Assembly: GCF_037094685.1 (NCBI RefSeq)
Contig: NZ_CP146614.1
Location: 5,828,001 to 5,892,000 of the forward strand
Direction: 5' to 3'
Source: Massilia sp. METH4
GTDB lineage: Bacteria; Pseudomonadota; Gammaproteobacteria; Burkholderiales; Burkholderiaceae_D
Length of the DNA: 64,000 nucleotides
The notes beneath the pieces are model-generated. The model was not told where the DNA came from. It searched no databases and saw only the letters and a list, made by a program, of their open reading frames with translations. A program made the translations under genes and the position numbers. Shown piece by piece: positions 8,734 to 16,898 of the stretch. Each line of letters opens with the position of its first letter. The first letter of the stretch is position 1.

Positions 8734-11028
8734 ATGTTCGGAGACGTTCGCGTTGTACGCAGGATGGCCTCGCTCAGCGCGGGTGCGCGTTGGGGCGGTG
8801 CCGCCCTGCTGGCCGTGCTCGCCGTGACGCTGCAGGCCCTGCAGTGGCGCTTCGACGGCGGCCGCACGCCCTTCCTCGTATTCAGCCCTTGCCTCGTGTT
8901 CGCTGCCGCCGCGTTCGACCGCGGGCCGGCCCTGCTCGTGTTCTTCACCGGGCTCGCCGCCGGCTCGTGGATGCTGATTAACAACGGCGCGCTGCCCGGC
9001 TGGGAAGGCAGCGAGCCTGCCACCATCGCCTCCTTCGCGCTGCTGGGCTTCCTGTCGATCTACCTGGGCGGGCTGGGCCGCATCTACGCGGGGCGCGCGC
9101 TGCGCGCCGAGCAAGCGCTGGCCGACGAGCGCGTGGCGCTCAGCGAAGCGCAGCGCGACCACCTGTACCGACTGCTGCTGCAAGCTCCAGGCTTCGTGGC
9201 GATCCTGCGCGGCCCTGGCCACTTGATCGAGCTCACCAACAACGATTTCGACGAGCTGGTGGGGCGCGGCGGGCTGGTCGGCACGCCATTCGCCACCGCC
9301 GTGCCGGAACTGGCTTCGCCGCACCTGGTCGCCCAGCTCGACGCGGCCTACAGCAGCGGCGCCTCGTACGCGGCGCGCGAGACGCCGGTTCACGTGGGCG
9401 GCGGCGCCAGCCCCGCGGACACGCTCCACTACATCGACTTTGCGCTGCAGCCCATCGTCAACGATGGCCGCCCGACCGGCGTGTTCCTGTCGGGCGTGGA
9501 CGTGAGCGAGGCGCGGCGCGCCCGCGACGCGCTGCTGCTCAACGAGGAACGGCTGAAGGAAGGCTTGATGGCGGCGCGCATGGCCGTGTGGGAATTCGAC
9601 CTGGCGCGCAACGAAGTGACGTTCTCGGACAGCGCCGTGGTCCTGTTCGGCGCTTCGCTGGAAACGCTGCGCTCGCCCTGGCACCTGGTCCACCCGGACG
9701 ATCTGCCGGGCCTGCTGGAGGCGCGCGCGGCCGCCATCGCCCGGCGCGGCGATTACCAGCGCATCGTGCGCGCCCGCCGCGCCGACGATGGCGCGTTGCT
9801 GTGGCTCGACCTGCGCGGACGCTGCATCGTCGGCCCCGACGGCGTGGTGCACAAGCTGCGCGGGGTGACACTGGACGTGACGGCACGCGAAGTGGCCGAG
9901 CAGGCGCTGCGCGCCGCCGAGCGGCGCAAGGACGAATTCCTGGCCATGCTGGCCCATGAGCTGCGCAACCCGCTGGCGCCGATCAGCGCGGCGGCCACGC
10001 TGCTGCAGCGCGGCATCGCGCAGCCGGCCCAGGTGTCGATGGCGGCGGCGATCGTGGCACGGCAGGCGGCCCACCTGTCGCGCCTGGTGGACGACCTGCT
10101 GGACGCCGCCCGCATCAGCCGCGGCAAGATCGAACTGGTGCGCCAGCCCTTCGACCTGCGCGACGCGGTGCGCGACGCGCTCGAACAGGTGCAGCCGATG
10201 CTGGAGTCGAAGGGGCATCGCCTGCAACTGTCGCTGCCGGCGGCGGCGGCCGGCGTGCATGGCGACCGGGCCCGGCTGACGCAGGTGGTCGCCAACCTGC
10301 TCAGCAATGCCGCCCGCTTCTCGCCCGCCGGCGGCGATATCGCCGTCATGCTGGCGCCATCCGGCGCCAGCCACCGGCTGACCGTCAGCGACAATGGCTG
10401 TGGCATCGCCGCCGACCTGCTGCCCCATGTCTTCGGCCTGTTCACGCAGGGCGAACGGGGCGCCGACCGCTCGCAGGGCGGGCTCGGCATCGGCCTGGCG
10501 ATCGTCTCCGGCCTCGTCGCGCTGCACGGCGGCACCGTGGAGGCCAGCAGCGATGGCCCCGGCACGGGCGCCTGCTTCACCGTCACGCTGCCCGCTGCCG
10601 AACTCGGCGAAGCACCGGCGCCGCCGCGGCGCGCCGAGGTACCGCGCGCCGCGCTGGCGCTGCTGGTGGTCGACGACAACCGCGATGCGGCCGACACGCT
10701 GGCCATCCTGCTGCGCGGCGCCGGCCACGCTTGCTCCGCCGTGTACGACGCCGAAGCGGCCCTGCGCGCGGTGCGCGAGGCCGTGCCCGACGCCTGCATC
10801 CTCGACATCGGGCTGCCCGGCATGGATGGCTACATGCTGGCCCGCGAAATCCGTGCGATCGCCGGGCCGGACGTCGTGCTGTTCGCGCTGAGCGGCTATG
10901 GCCGGGCCGAAGACCAGGCCATGGCCGCGGAAGCGGGTTTCGACCGGCATTTCGTCAAGCCCGTGTCGCCTGAAGAGCTGCTGGGGGCGCTGGCCGTGGC
11001 GGCCCAGCCGGCGGCCAGCGCGGATTGA
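8734..11028 (+). CDS. Hybrid sensor histidine kinase with membrane domain, PAS and receiver
   Basis: About 764 residues: an N-terminal group of four hydrophobic helices of the DUF4118/KdpD type (about 15-125), two PAS-like domains (about 150-270 and 280-390), HisKA with phosphoacceptor H408 in AMLAHELRNPLAPI, a HATPase_c domain (NLLSNAARFSP, DNGCGIA, GGLGIGLAIV) and a C-terminal receiver with D691 in ILDIGLPGMDGYM and a conserved KP. Start choice is uncertain: GTG 8623, ATG 8734 and ATG 8764 are in frame, none with a strong ribosome-binding site. The signal is unknown. The closely related kinase core at 59244-60620 shares the ARRKDEFLAMLAHELRNP style. Confidence 0.88.
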   Translation: MFGDVRVVRRMASLSAGARWGGAALLAVLAVTLQALQWRFDGGRTPFLVFSPCLVFAAAAFDRGPALLVFFTGLAAGSWMLINNGALPGWEGSEPATIASFALLGFLSIYLGGLGRIYAGRALRAEQALADERVALSEAQRDHLYRLLLQAPGFVAILRGPGHLIELTNNDFDELVGRGGLVGTPFATAVPELASPHLVAQLDAAYSSGASYAARETPVHVGGGASPADTLHYIDFALQPIVNDGRPTGVFLSGVDVSEARRARDALLLNEERLKEGLMAARMAVWEFDLARNEVTFSDSAVVLFGASLETLRSPWHLVHPDDLPGLLEARAAAIARRGDYQRIVRARRADDGALLWLDLRGRCIVGPDGVVHKLRGVTLDVTAREVAEQALRAAERRKDEFLAMLAHELRNPLAPISAAATLLQRGIAQPAQVSMAAAIVARQAAHLSRLVDDLLDAARISRGKIELVRQPFDLRDAVRDALEQVQPMLESKGHRLQLSLPAAAAGVHGDRARLTQVVANLLSNAARFSPAGGDIAVMLAPSGASHRLTVSDNGCGIAADLLPHVFGLFTQGERGADRSQGGLGIGLAIVSGLVALHGGTVEASSDGPGTGACFTVTLPAAELGEAPAPPRRAEVPRAALALLVVDDNRDAADTLAILLRGAGHACSAVYDAEAALRAVREAVPDACILDIGLPGMDGYMLAREIRAIAGPDVVLFALSGYGRAEDQAMAAEAGFDRHFVKPVSPEELLGALAVAAQPAASAD

Positions 11029-11079
11029 CAGCGCCCGGCCGCGCGGCGTCGGGTTGCGCGCACCGCCCGGTGTGCGTGG

Positions 11080-12504
11080 CTAGGATTCGCGCGCGACGGT
11101 GAACCGCGTGACGGTGCCGGCCAGCGTCGCCGTTTCGTGCTGCAAACCATCGGCCACGCTGGCGGCACCGCCGATCAGCGTCATGCAGTCCTCGGTCACT
11201 TGCCGCAACTGCGCCTGGGCCTCGTGCACGGTACCGATCTGGCCCGCCTGGGCACGCGACACCTCGACGATGCCAGCCATGATGCCGTGCACCGCGTCGA
11301 TGCGCTGGACGATCTCGGCCATCGTGCCGCCCACCTCGCCCGCCAGGCGGTGGCCGGCGCCGATCTCGCCGACCGACGCTTCGATCAGCGCCTTAATCTC
11401 GCGCGCCGCGGCGGCGGACCGCTGGGCGAGCGTGCGCACTTCCGAGGCGACCACCGCAAAGCCCCGGCCCTGTTCGCCCGCCCGCGCCGCCTCGACGGCG
11501 GCGTTCAGTGCCAGGATATTGGTCTGGAACGCGATGCCGTCGATCGCGCCGATGATCTCGACGATCTGCCGCGAGGAACCGTTGATGCGGTCCATCGTCG
11601 ACACCATTTCCGTGACGACGGCGCCGCCGCGCCCGGCCACGCTGGCGGCAGCGGCGGCCAGCTCATTGGCGCCAGCCGCCCGCTCGTGATTCGTGTTCAC
11701 CGTGACCGTCAGGTCATCGAGCGCCTGCGCCGTGCGTTGCAGCGCATCGGCCTGGGCTTCCGTGCGTGCCACTGCGGTACGGTTCGCCCGGGCGATCTCG
11801 CCGGTGGCGGCCGCCATGCGTCCGACGCCGTCCATCACGGCCACGACCGCGCCATGCAAGGCGCCGATGCCGCCGTTCAGTGCCCTGGCGGACCCGCTGA
11901 TGGCCGGCGCTTCGCCGGCGCGCAGGTCGAGCGTACCGGCCGGCCCCTCCGTGAAGCGGGTCACGATCTCCTTCAGTTCGACCGTGCGCATTGCGTCACG
12001 GTACAGCATCGCCGCCAGAAAGCACAGCACCGCCGTTTCGGCGACCACGTAGCCGGCATGGAGGAACACCTCCGGCCACGAAGGCTCGGTCAGGCACAGG
12101 GCGTTCACGCCCAGCTGCTGCAGGTAGTTGAAGGTCACGTGGTGGACGGCGATCGTGGCGGCCGCAGCGACGATAACGGTCCAGTCGCGGTAGCACAGCA
12201 GGAAGGCCAGCAGCACGAAGACGCCGAAATGGTATTCGTTCTGGCCTGCCATCTGGTGGATGTGCAGGGCCGCGAACACCATCGTGATGACGGCGATGAG
12301 CAGGCGCGTGAGCCACGCGCCGGGGGCGAGGGCCACCAGGGCCGTTGCCGCCAGCGCGGCGGGCAAGCCGACGGCCATGGCGATGCCGAACGTGCCGCGG
12401 ATACCCGCAAGCGCCAGCGCGTAGGCCATCAAGGCCCAGACGATGCCGAGCATGATCCGGTCGGCGACGGTATGGATGCTGTTGAGTGGATGCTTGTGGG
12501 CCAT
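11080..12504 (-). CDS. Methyl-accepting chemotaxis protein with polytopic N-terminus
   Basis: A 474-residue receptor whose first 190 residues form about six membrane helices rather than a periplasmic sensor. The helices carry several His residues ([14 protein letters not shown] and IAVHHVTFN), a pattern I associate with a membrane-embedded sensory module seen in other proteobacterial receptors but cannot name. The cytoplasmic hairpin has [20 protein letters not shown] and [18 protein letters not shown]. It lacks an obvious HAMP domain. ATG 12504 is preceded by GGGGGAA. A longer frame to 12621 is not used. A ligand dissolved in the membrane, or redox or pH sensing, is possible but unproven. 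Confidence 0.88.
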   Translation of the reverse strand: MAHKHPLNSIHTVADRIMLGIVWALMAYALALAGIRGTFGIAMAVGLPAALAATALVALAPGAWLTRLLIAVITMVFAALHIHQMAGQNEYHFGVFVLLAFLLCYRDWTVIVAAAATIAVHHVTFNYLQQLGVNALCLTEPSWPEVFLHAGYVVAETAVLCFLAAMLYRDAMRTVELKEIVTRFTEGPAGTLDLRAGEAPAISGSARALNGGIGALHGAVVAVMDGVGRMAAATGEIARANRTAVARTEAQADALQRTAQALDDLTVTVNTNHERAAGANELAAAAASVAGRGGAVVTEMVSTMDRINGSSRQIVEIIGAIDGIAFQTNILALNAAVEAARAGEQGRGFAVVASEVRTLAQRSAAAAREIKALIEASVGEIGAGHRLAGEVGGTMAEIVQRIDAVHGIMAGIVEVSRAQAGQIGTVHEAQAQLRQVTEDCMTLIGGAASVADGLQHETATLAGTVTRFTVARES

Positions 12505-12654
12505 GGTTCCCCCGTGATGGCTTGAGTCGTGAGGCGGGGGTGCGGCCGGATCGGACCAGGCGCGGGATTGGGCGGCACTGGCTTCACGAAGGATAGCAGC
12601 GTCCCGAATAAAATTCCACATGGAAACATCGGCCGTGGCGCGGATGCATCACCG

Positions 12655-13551
12655 CTAGCCCGCGAACAGCTGCTTCCTCGCCTCCTGGCTGATCGCCACG
12701 GTGGCGGGGTGGCTGAGCCGGCGCTCGGTGGTGATTGCATATACCTGATCCATCACCTCCGCCGCCTCGCCGAACACTTCCACCTCGTACTGCGCCATGA
12801 TGTAGCCGGCCAGGAAGCCGGGTGCGAAGAATAGCCCCGCCCCGGCGCGGCCGAACGCCTTCATCATGGCGCTGTCGTCGAATTCGCCCACGATGCGCGG
12901 CCGCACGTGGTGGTCTTCGAGCCACTTGAGCACGCGCGGCCGGGTGGCGAAATCCTCGCCCGGCAGCAGCATCGGCATCTTGTCCAGGCATTGCGGGAAC
13001 GGCCCGTGCAGCCGCGCGCGCAATGCGGGCGCGCCGAACACCTTCAGCGCGCTTTCCCCCAGCAGGTGCGAGAAACCGCGCACGGAAAGATGCGGCGGCA
13101 TGGGCCGGTCGGCGATGATCAGGTCCAGCCGGTGCACGGCCAGCTCGCCGAGCAGCGCGGCCAGCCGCCCTTCCCGGCACACCAGGCGCACCGGCTGCGG
13201 CAAGGCCAGCGCCGGCGCCAGCACCTGGCTGGCCACCATCTTCGAGACCGAGTCGGCGCAACCGACGAGGAAGCGCGTGGCATGCGCGGATTCGTCGTGC
13301 AACGCTTCGAGCAATTCATCGCCGGTGCGGAAGATCGTGTCGGCATAACCGAGCACGCGCGTGCCAGCCTCGGTCAGCTCCAGCGTGCGGCCGGACTTGC
13401 GGAACAGTTCCACGCCCAGCGCTTCGGCGAATTCCGTCAGCTGGCCGGAAATCGACTGGGGCGTGAGGTGCAATTGTTCGGCCGCGCGGGCGATGGTGCC
13501 CGTGCGCGCGACCATCCAGAAGTAGCGTAAATGCTTGTAGTTCAGGCTCAT
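12655..13551 (-). CDS. nhaR: LysR-family activator, NhaR-like
   Basis: A 298-residue LysR-type regulator. The N-terminal HTH (LNYKHLRYFWMVARTGTIAR, then AAEQLHLTPQSISGQL) is the distinctive NhaR form, and the effector domain (about 90-295) follows the NhaR pattern, including VGCADSVSKMVASQVL and LDLIIADRPMP. NhaR in enterobacteria responds to sodium and activates the antiporter gene nhaA; no nhaA is adjacent here. It is divergent from terC with a 110-bp AT-rich gap, so it may control terC. Start ATG 13551 is chosen at the family N-terminus; a frame to 13737 runs into the intergenic region. Confidence 0.87.
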   Translation of the reverse strand: MSLNYKHLRYFWMVARTGTIARAAEQLHLTPQSISGQLTEFAEALGVELFRKSGRTLELTEAGTRVLGYADTIFRTGDELLEALHDESAHATRFLVGCADSVSKMVASQVLAPALALPQPVRLVCREGRLAALLGELAVHRLDLIIADRPMPPHLSVRGFSHLLGESALKVFGAPALRARLHGPFPQCLDKMPMLLPGEDFATRPRVLKWLEDHHVRPRIVGEFDDSAMMKAFGRAGAGLFFAPGFLAGYIMAQYEVEVFGEAAEVMDQVYAITTERRLSHPATVAISQEARKQLFAG

Positions 13552-13661
13552 GGACGAGATACCTCGGTTTTTTCGATCTATTGGGCAAGTATATTCGATT
13601 TGTCCTTTCAATCGTACGCCATTAAGCTGCGCGTATTGATATTGCTTAAAGGGTGGTCGAG

Positions 13662-14630
13662 ATGACTGGACTTGAAAACATCGCCACGCCCGGAATGTGG
13701 GCTGGCTTCGTGGGTTTCGTGCTGGTGATGCTGGCACTGGACCTGTTTGTCTTTGGCGGCAACAAGGCCCACAAGGTCAGCGTCAAGGAAGCGGCCGGCT
13801 GGTCCGCGCTGTGGGTAACGCTGGCGCTGCTGTTCAACTTCGGCCTGTGGTGGTACCTGAAGGGCAGCATGGGCGAAGCGGTGGCCGACCAGAAGGCGCT
13901 GGAATTCCTGTCCGGCTACCTGATCGAGAAGGCGCTGTCCGTCGACAACGTGTTCGTGTTCCTGCTGATCTTCGGTGCCTTCCAGATTCCGCCGCAGTAC
14001 CAACGCCGCGTGCTGATCTACGGCGTGCTGGGCGCGATCGTGATGCGCGCGATCATGATCCTGGCCGGTGCCTGGGTCGTGAAGGAGTTCAGCTGGGTGC
14101 TGTACCTGTTCGGCGCGTTCCTGCTGTTCACGGGTATCAAGATGCTGATGGCTTCCGAGCAGGAGCCGGACGTGACGCAGAACCCGGTGCTGAAGTTCGC
14201 CAAGCGCCACCTGCGCGTGGCCGAGGACGAGCATGGCGAGAAGTTCTTCGTGCGCCGTAACAACCTGCTGTACGTGACGCCGCTGTTCCTGGTGCTGATC
14301 CTGATCGAGGTGACGGACCTGATCTTCGCGGTGGACTCGATCCCGGCGATCTTCGCGATCACGACCGACCCGTTCATCGTGTTCACGTCGAACCTGTTCG
14401 CGATCCTGGGCTTGCGGGCGCTGTATTTCCTGCTGGCCGACATTGCCGACCGCTTCCACCTGCTCAAGTACGGCCTGGCCCTGGTGCTGGCGTTCATCGG
14501 TACCAAGATGCTGATCATGCCGTGGTACCACATGCCAGTGCAGGCTTCGCTGACGGTGGTGGCCTTCCTGATCGGCGCCAGTGTGGTGGCCAGCCTGCTG
14601 CTGCCGCCGAAGAAGACCGAAGAGAAGTAA
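13662..14630 (+). CDS. TerC-family integral membrane protein
   Basis: 322 residues with about nine membrane helices and the intramembrane acidic motifs of the family (LALDLFVFGG, KALSVDNVFVFLLIF, LIEVTDLIFAVDSIPAIF). It resembles Alx/TerC proteins, implicated in manganese or other metal export and in tellurite resistance. Alx genes elsewhere have a yybP-ykoY riboswitch, but the 110-bp gap upstream is too short and shows none. ATG 13662 follows AAAGGG. A terB-like gene follows 80 bp downstream, supporting a metal-stress role. The substrate is not readable. Confidence 0.88.
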   Translation: MTGLENIATPGMWAGFVGFVLVMLALDLFVFGGNKAHKVSVKEAAGWSALWVTLALLFNFGLWWYLKGSMGEAVADQKALEFLSGYLIEKALSVDNVFVFLLIFGAFQIPPQYQRRVLIYGVLGAIVMRAIMILAGAWVVKEFSWVLYLFGAFLLFTGIKMLMASEQEPDVTQNPVLKFAKRHLRVAEDEHGEKFFVRRNNLLYVTPLFLVLILIEVTDLIFAVDSIPAIFAITTDPFIVFTSNLFAILGLRALYFLLADIADRFHLLKYGLALVLAFIGTKMLIMPWYHMPVQASLTVVAFLIGASVVASLLLPPKKTEEK

Positions 14631-14710
14631 GCTTGCCGCGCGGCCCGTGCCTTGGCCCCTGCCTTGACCCGGGTACCGCGCGGTTTTTCAACCTAATTCA
14701 AAAGGAATCG

Positions 14711-15112
14711 ATGATGCGTACGTATGACACCAACAGCCCCGAAGCCAGCGCCCGCCTGCTGGCACTGGCGATGGTGGTCGATGGCCACCTGGCGCCGTCC
14801 GAACTGCAGGTGCTGGACGACGTGCCGGCGCTGCGCGAGCTGGGCATCGACTGGACCCTGTTCACCGCCGTGCTCGACGAACTGTGCGAGGACATGCTGG
14901 GCGGTACCGTGCGCGACGGCGCGATCGAAATCGGCCCCGACCTGCAGGACGAGCTGCTGGCCGAGATCACCGACCCGGCGCTGCAGCGCAAGCTGCTGGC
15001 CGCGATGCTGAACATCGTCGTGGCCGACGCCCGCGTGGCGCGCGCCGAGCGGCTGCTGGTGAGCCGGGCGGGCAAGTGCTGGGCGCCGGAGGGTGTGGCG
15101 CAGGCGGCGTAA
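14711..15112 (+). CDS. TerB-like small acidic protein
   Basis: A 133-residue, largely helical, acidic protein. The segment ARLLALAMVVDGHLAPSE followed by a second ML-NIVVADARVARAE helix is the pseudo-duplicated TerB/DjlA-like fold with acidic residues in the metal-binding positions. It lies directly after terC, and TerB-TerC partnership is known in tellurium-resistance systems. ATG 14711 has AAAGGA five bases upstream. The last ten residues are short and variable. A palindromic repeat beginning 26 bp after the stop is a likely terminator. Confidence 0.72.
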   Translation: MMRTYDTNSPEASARLLALAMVVDGHLAPSELQVLDDVPALRELGIDWTLFTAVLDELCEDMLGGTVRDGAIEIGPDLQDELLAEITDPALQRKLLAAMLNIVVADARVARAERLLVSRAGKCWAPEGVAQAA

Positions 15113-15138
15113 GGCGAAGCAACCATCTGCGCTTGCCT

Positions 15139-15186
15139 GGTGTCGGACATCATTTCCGGGTTTTTCCGGAAATGGTGTGCGACACC
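15139..15186. repeat. GGTGTCG palindrome, copy 1
   Basis: A hairpin with 21-bp arms (GGTGTCGGACATCATTTCCGG pairing with CCGGAAAT...GCGACACC, two mismatches) and a GTTTTT loop. It lies just after the terB-like gene and ends 4 bp before the IS inverted repeat. It belongs to the same family as the repeats at 16641, 16771, 50045 and 61862. Confidence 0.8.
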
Positions 15187-15190
15187 GTAC

Positions 15191-15481
15191 ATGGACGCCC
15201 CCGGTATGCCAAGCTTTCTTTTCGTGATGGTTTGTAGGTAAAGATTGCACCCGTACATTCGGACTTTGATGTGGCTGATGCCACTGTCCCTGATGGGATT
15301 TGCTGGTCGACGCCCCCTCGGTTTAACGCACTCAAGGTGCTTGGTGTCGCGCGGGCTAAGCCGACCACGGTCTTACCTGGTTTGCCATCACTTCTTGATC
15401 GCTTGTGCAATCGGTGGAATGTACTGCTCCGCTTCCAAAAAACTGTCCGCTACCCTCCGCGAAGGCCCTCAGCCGAGCCGA
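15191..15481 (-). ncRNA. Non-coding IS end, candidate guide (bridge/seek) RNA
   Basis: 291 bp between the transposase stop and the left inverted repeat hold no plausible gene. In IS110/IS1111 elements a structured guide RNA that pairs with donor and target DNA is encoded in the non-coding end, downstream of the transposase in the IS1111 group. This stretch is therefore the expected place. I have not derived a fold or the guide loops, so the exact RNA ends and its strand are inferred. Confidence 0.4.
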
Positions 15482-16507
15482 TTACGCGGCAGCGTAATCG
15501 GCTCGGAACTCTCTGTCATGAGCCAATAGGGCCCAGACAGTCCTTGCATTCTTGTTGGCCAATGCTACTGCCGCAACGTTCTTGTGCCGTCGCCCAAGCA
15601 GTGAGTGAAGCCAGCCGCTCTTGCTTGGATCCTTTTTGACTGCATGCTGGATCACCGCTCGGGCTCCATGAATGAGCAAAGTACGCAGGTACGTATCGCC
15701 CCTTTTGCTGATGCCCAGAAGATTCGTGCGACCGCCTGTCGAATGCTGCTTGGGTACTAGGCCGATCCACGCTGCGAGTTGCCTGCCATTGGCGAAGTTC
15801 CTCGCGTTACCGATCGCCGCGACCAAAGCGCTGGCTGTGATCGGTCCTATGCCGGGTATCTTCTCCAACCGTTTGGACATCGGGTTCGAGCGGTGCCATT
15901 TCAGAATTTCCAGCTCGAATTCGTTGACTCTTCTATCCAGCACCTTTAAGTGATCGAGAAGTTCCAGAATGGTCTGGCGAAAAATGCCGGGCAACTCATC
16001 CTTCGCTTCGTCGAGCAGTGCCGGTACTCGCTCCCTGAGCACGGCCAAACCCTTCGGGACAACGAGGCCAAACTCCGCCAGCAGGCCGCGAATCTGGTTG
16101 GCCTGAGCAGTACGCTGCTTGACGAACCCACTACGCGCCGTGTGAACAGCGATAATCGCCTGCTGCTCAATAGTCTTGATCGGCACAAAGCGCATGTTTG
16201 GCCTTTGCACTGCCTCGCAGATTGCCTCGGCATCGGCTGCATCGTGCTTGTTGGTCTTCACGTATGGCTTGACGAACTGCGGAGCTATCAGCTTGACCGT
16301 GTGGCCCAGGCTCTGCAACTGCCGTGCCCAGTAATGCGCGCTGCCACACGCCTCCATCCCAATTAGACACGGCGGCATGTTGGAGAAAAACCTCATCACC
16401 TTGCCACGCCGGAGCTGGCATCGCATCTCGACCTTGCCGCTCGCATTAACGCCATGGAATTGGAAAACTTCCTTTGCCAGATCCATACTGCATGTCGTAA
16501 TCTTCAT
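15482..16507 (-). CDS. IS110-family (IS1111 group) transposase
   Basis: A 341-residue DEDD recombinase. The RuvC-like N-terminal domain has D9 (CSMDLAKEVF), E52 (GMEACGSAHYWARQL), and D89 and D92 (TNKHDAADAEAICEA). The C-terminal Tnp_20 domain has IPGIGPITASALVAAIG and the conserved Ser/Gly region HSTGGRTNLLGISKRGD. The wording MRFVPIKTIEQQ is typical of the IS1111 branch. The frame is intact with no stop or frameshift, so the element could be active. GC is lower than that of neighbouring genes, consistent with a recent arrival. Confidence 0.93.
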   Translation of the reverse strand: MKITTCSMDLAKEVFQFHGVNASGKVEMRCQLRRGKVMRFFSNMPPCLIGMEACGSAHYWARQLQSLGHTVKLIAPQFVKPYVKTNKHDAADAEAICEAVQRPNMRFVPIKTIEQQAIIAVHTARSGFVKQRTAQANQIRGLLAEFGLVVPKGLAVLRERVPALLDEAKDELPGIFRQTILELLDHLKVLDRRVNEFELEILKWHRSNPMSKRLEKIPGIGPITASALVAAIGNARNFANGRQLAAWIGLVPKQHSTGGRTNLLGISKRGDTYLRTLLIHGARAVIQHAVKKDPSKSGWLHSLLGRRHKNVAAVALANKNARTVWALLAHDREFRADYAAA

Positions 16508-16600
16508 GGTGACGCCCCTCTCTGGTTAAGTGAAACTTCGACAGCTCCACTTTGGCACATCGATGCCGTCTCAGGGTGGGGGCGTCCATCCCATTGGTTT

Positions 16601-16820
16601 TCCCATGAGGCACCCAGTAAGGTGTACGCCACCAAACACCGGTGTCGCACACTTTTTCCCGATAAAGCCCGGGAAAAAATGTCCGACACCAACACTCAGG
16701 CGCACAGGCTCCGGGTGCCGACACCGGCTCTCCCATGAGGCACCCGGTAAGGTGTACGCCACCGAACACCGGTGTCGCACACTTTTTCCCGATAAAGCCC
16801 GGGAAAAAACGTCCGACACC
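16601..16820. repeat. Tandem pair of 90-bp repeats with GGTGTCG palindromes
   Basis: Two 90-bp copies (16601-16690 and 16731-16820) differ at three positions. Each begins TCCCATGAGGCACCC and ends with a hairpin whose arms are GGTGTCGCACACTTTTTCCCG and its near-complement, with loop ATAAAGC (16641-16690 and 16771-16820). The 40 bp between copies are unrelated except for a GGTGCCGACACC fragment. They fill the gap between the IS and ktrB. No gene is supported there. They belong to the family described at 15139. Confidence 0.8.
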
Positions 16821-16898
16821 GGGGACTCGGGCGCCAACTGGTCCCAGCCGGCCGGCATCGGTTAACATGTCGATCCCGCCACCCGCCGCCGCCTTGCC

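Larger units (their letters stand above)
15191..16589 (-). mobile_element. IS110-family insertion sequence, IS1111 group
   Basis: The element is defined by a DEDD transposase gene and by a 12-bp inverted repeat, ATGGACGCCCCC at 15191-15202 and its complement at 16578-16589. Such short sub-terminal repeats are characteristic of the IS1111 group; true ends should lie a few bases outside them. The long non-coding end (about 290 bp) is downstream of the transposase, again as in IS1111. Insertion is immediately beside a GGTGTCG palindrome on the left, with another such palindrome 51 bp to the right, which fits the habit of IS110/IS1111 elements of using repeated palindromic targets. It appears complete. 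Confidence 0.8.

Noticed and set aside
6850-10950. A 1366-codon open frame on the minus strand
   Set aside because: It is antisense to two clear signalling genes; the Ala/Arg/His/Gly-rich composition is that of a shadow frame in GC-rich DNA.
13552-13661. A yybP-ykoY manganese riboswitch before terC
   Set aside because: The gap is only 110 bp, shared with nhaR, and the conserved loops of that RNA are not present.
16530-16865. A 111-codon ORF across the repeats before ktrB
   Set aside because: It is made of the two palindromic repeat copies and has no start signal or recognisable domain.
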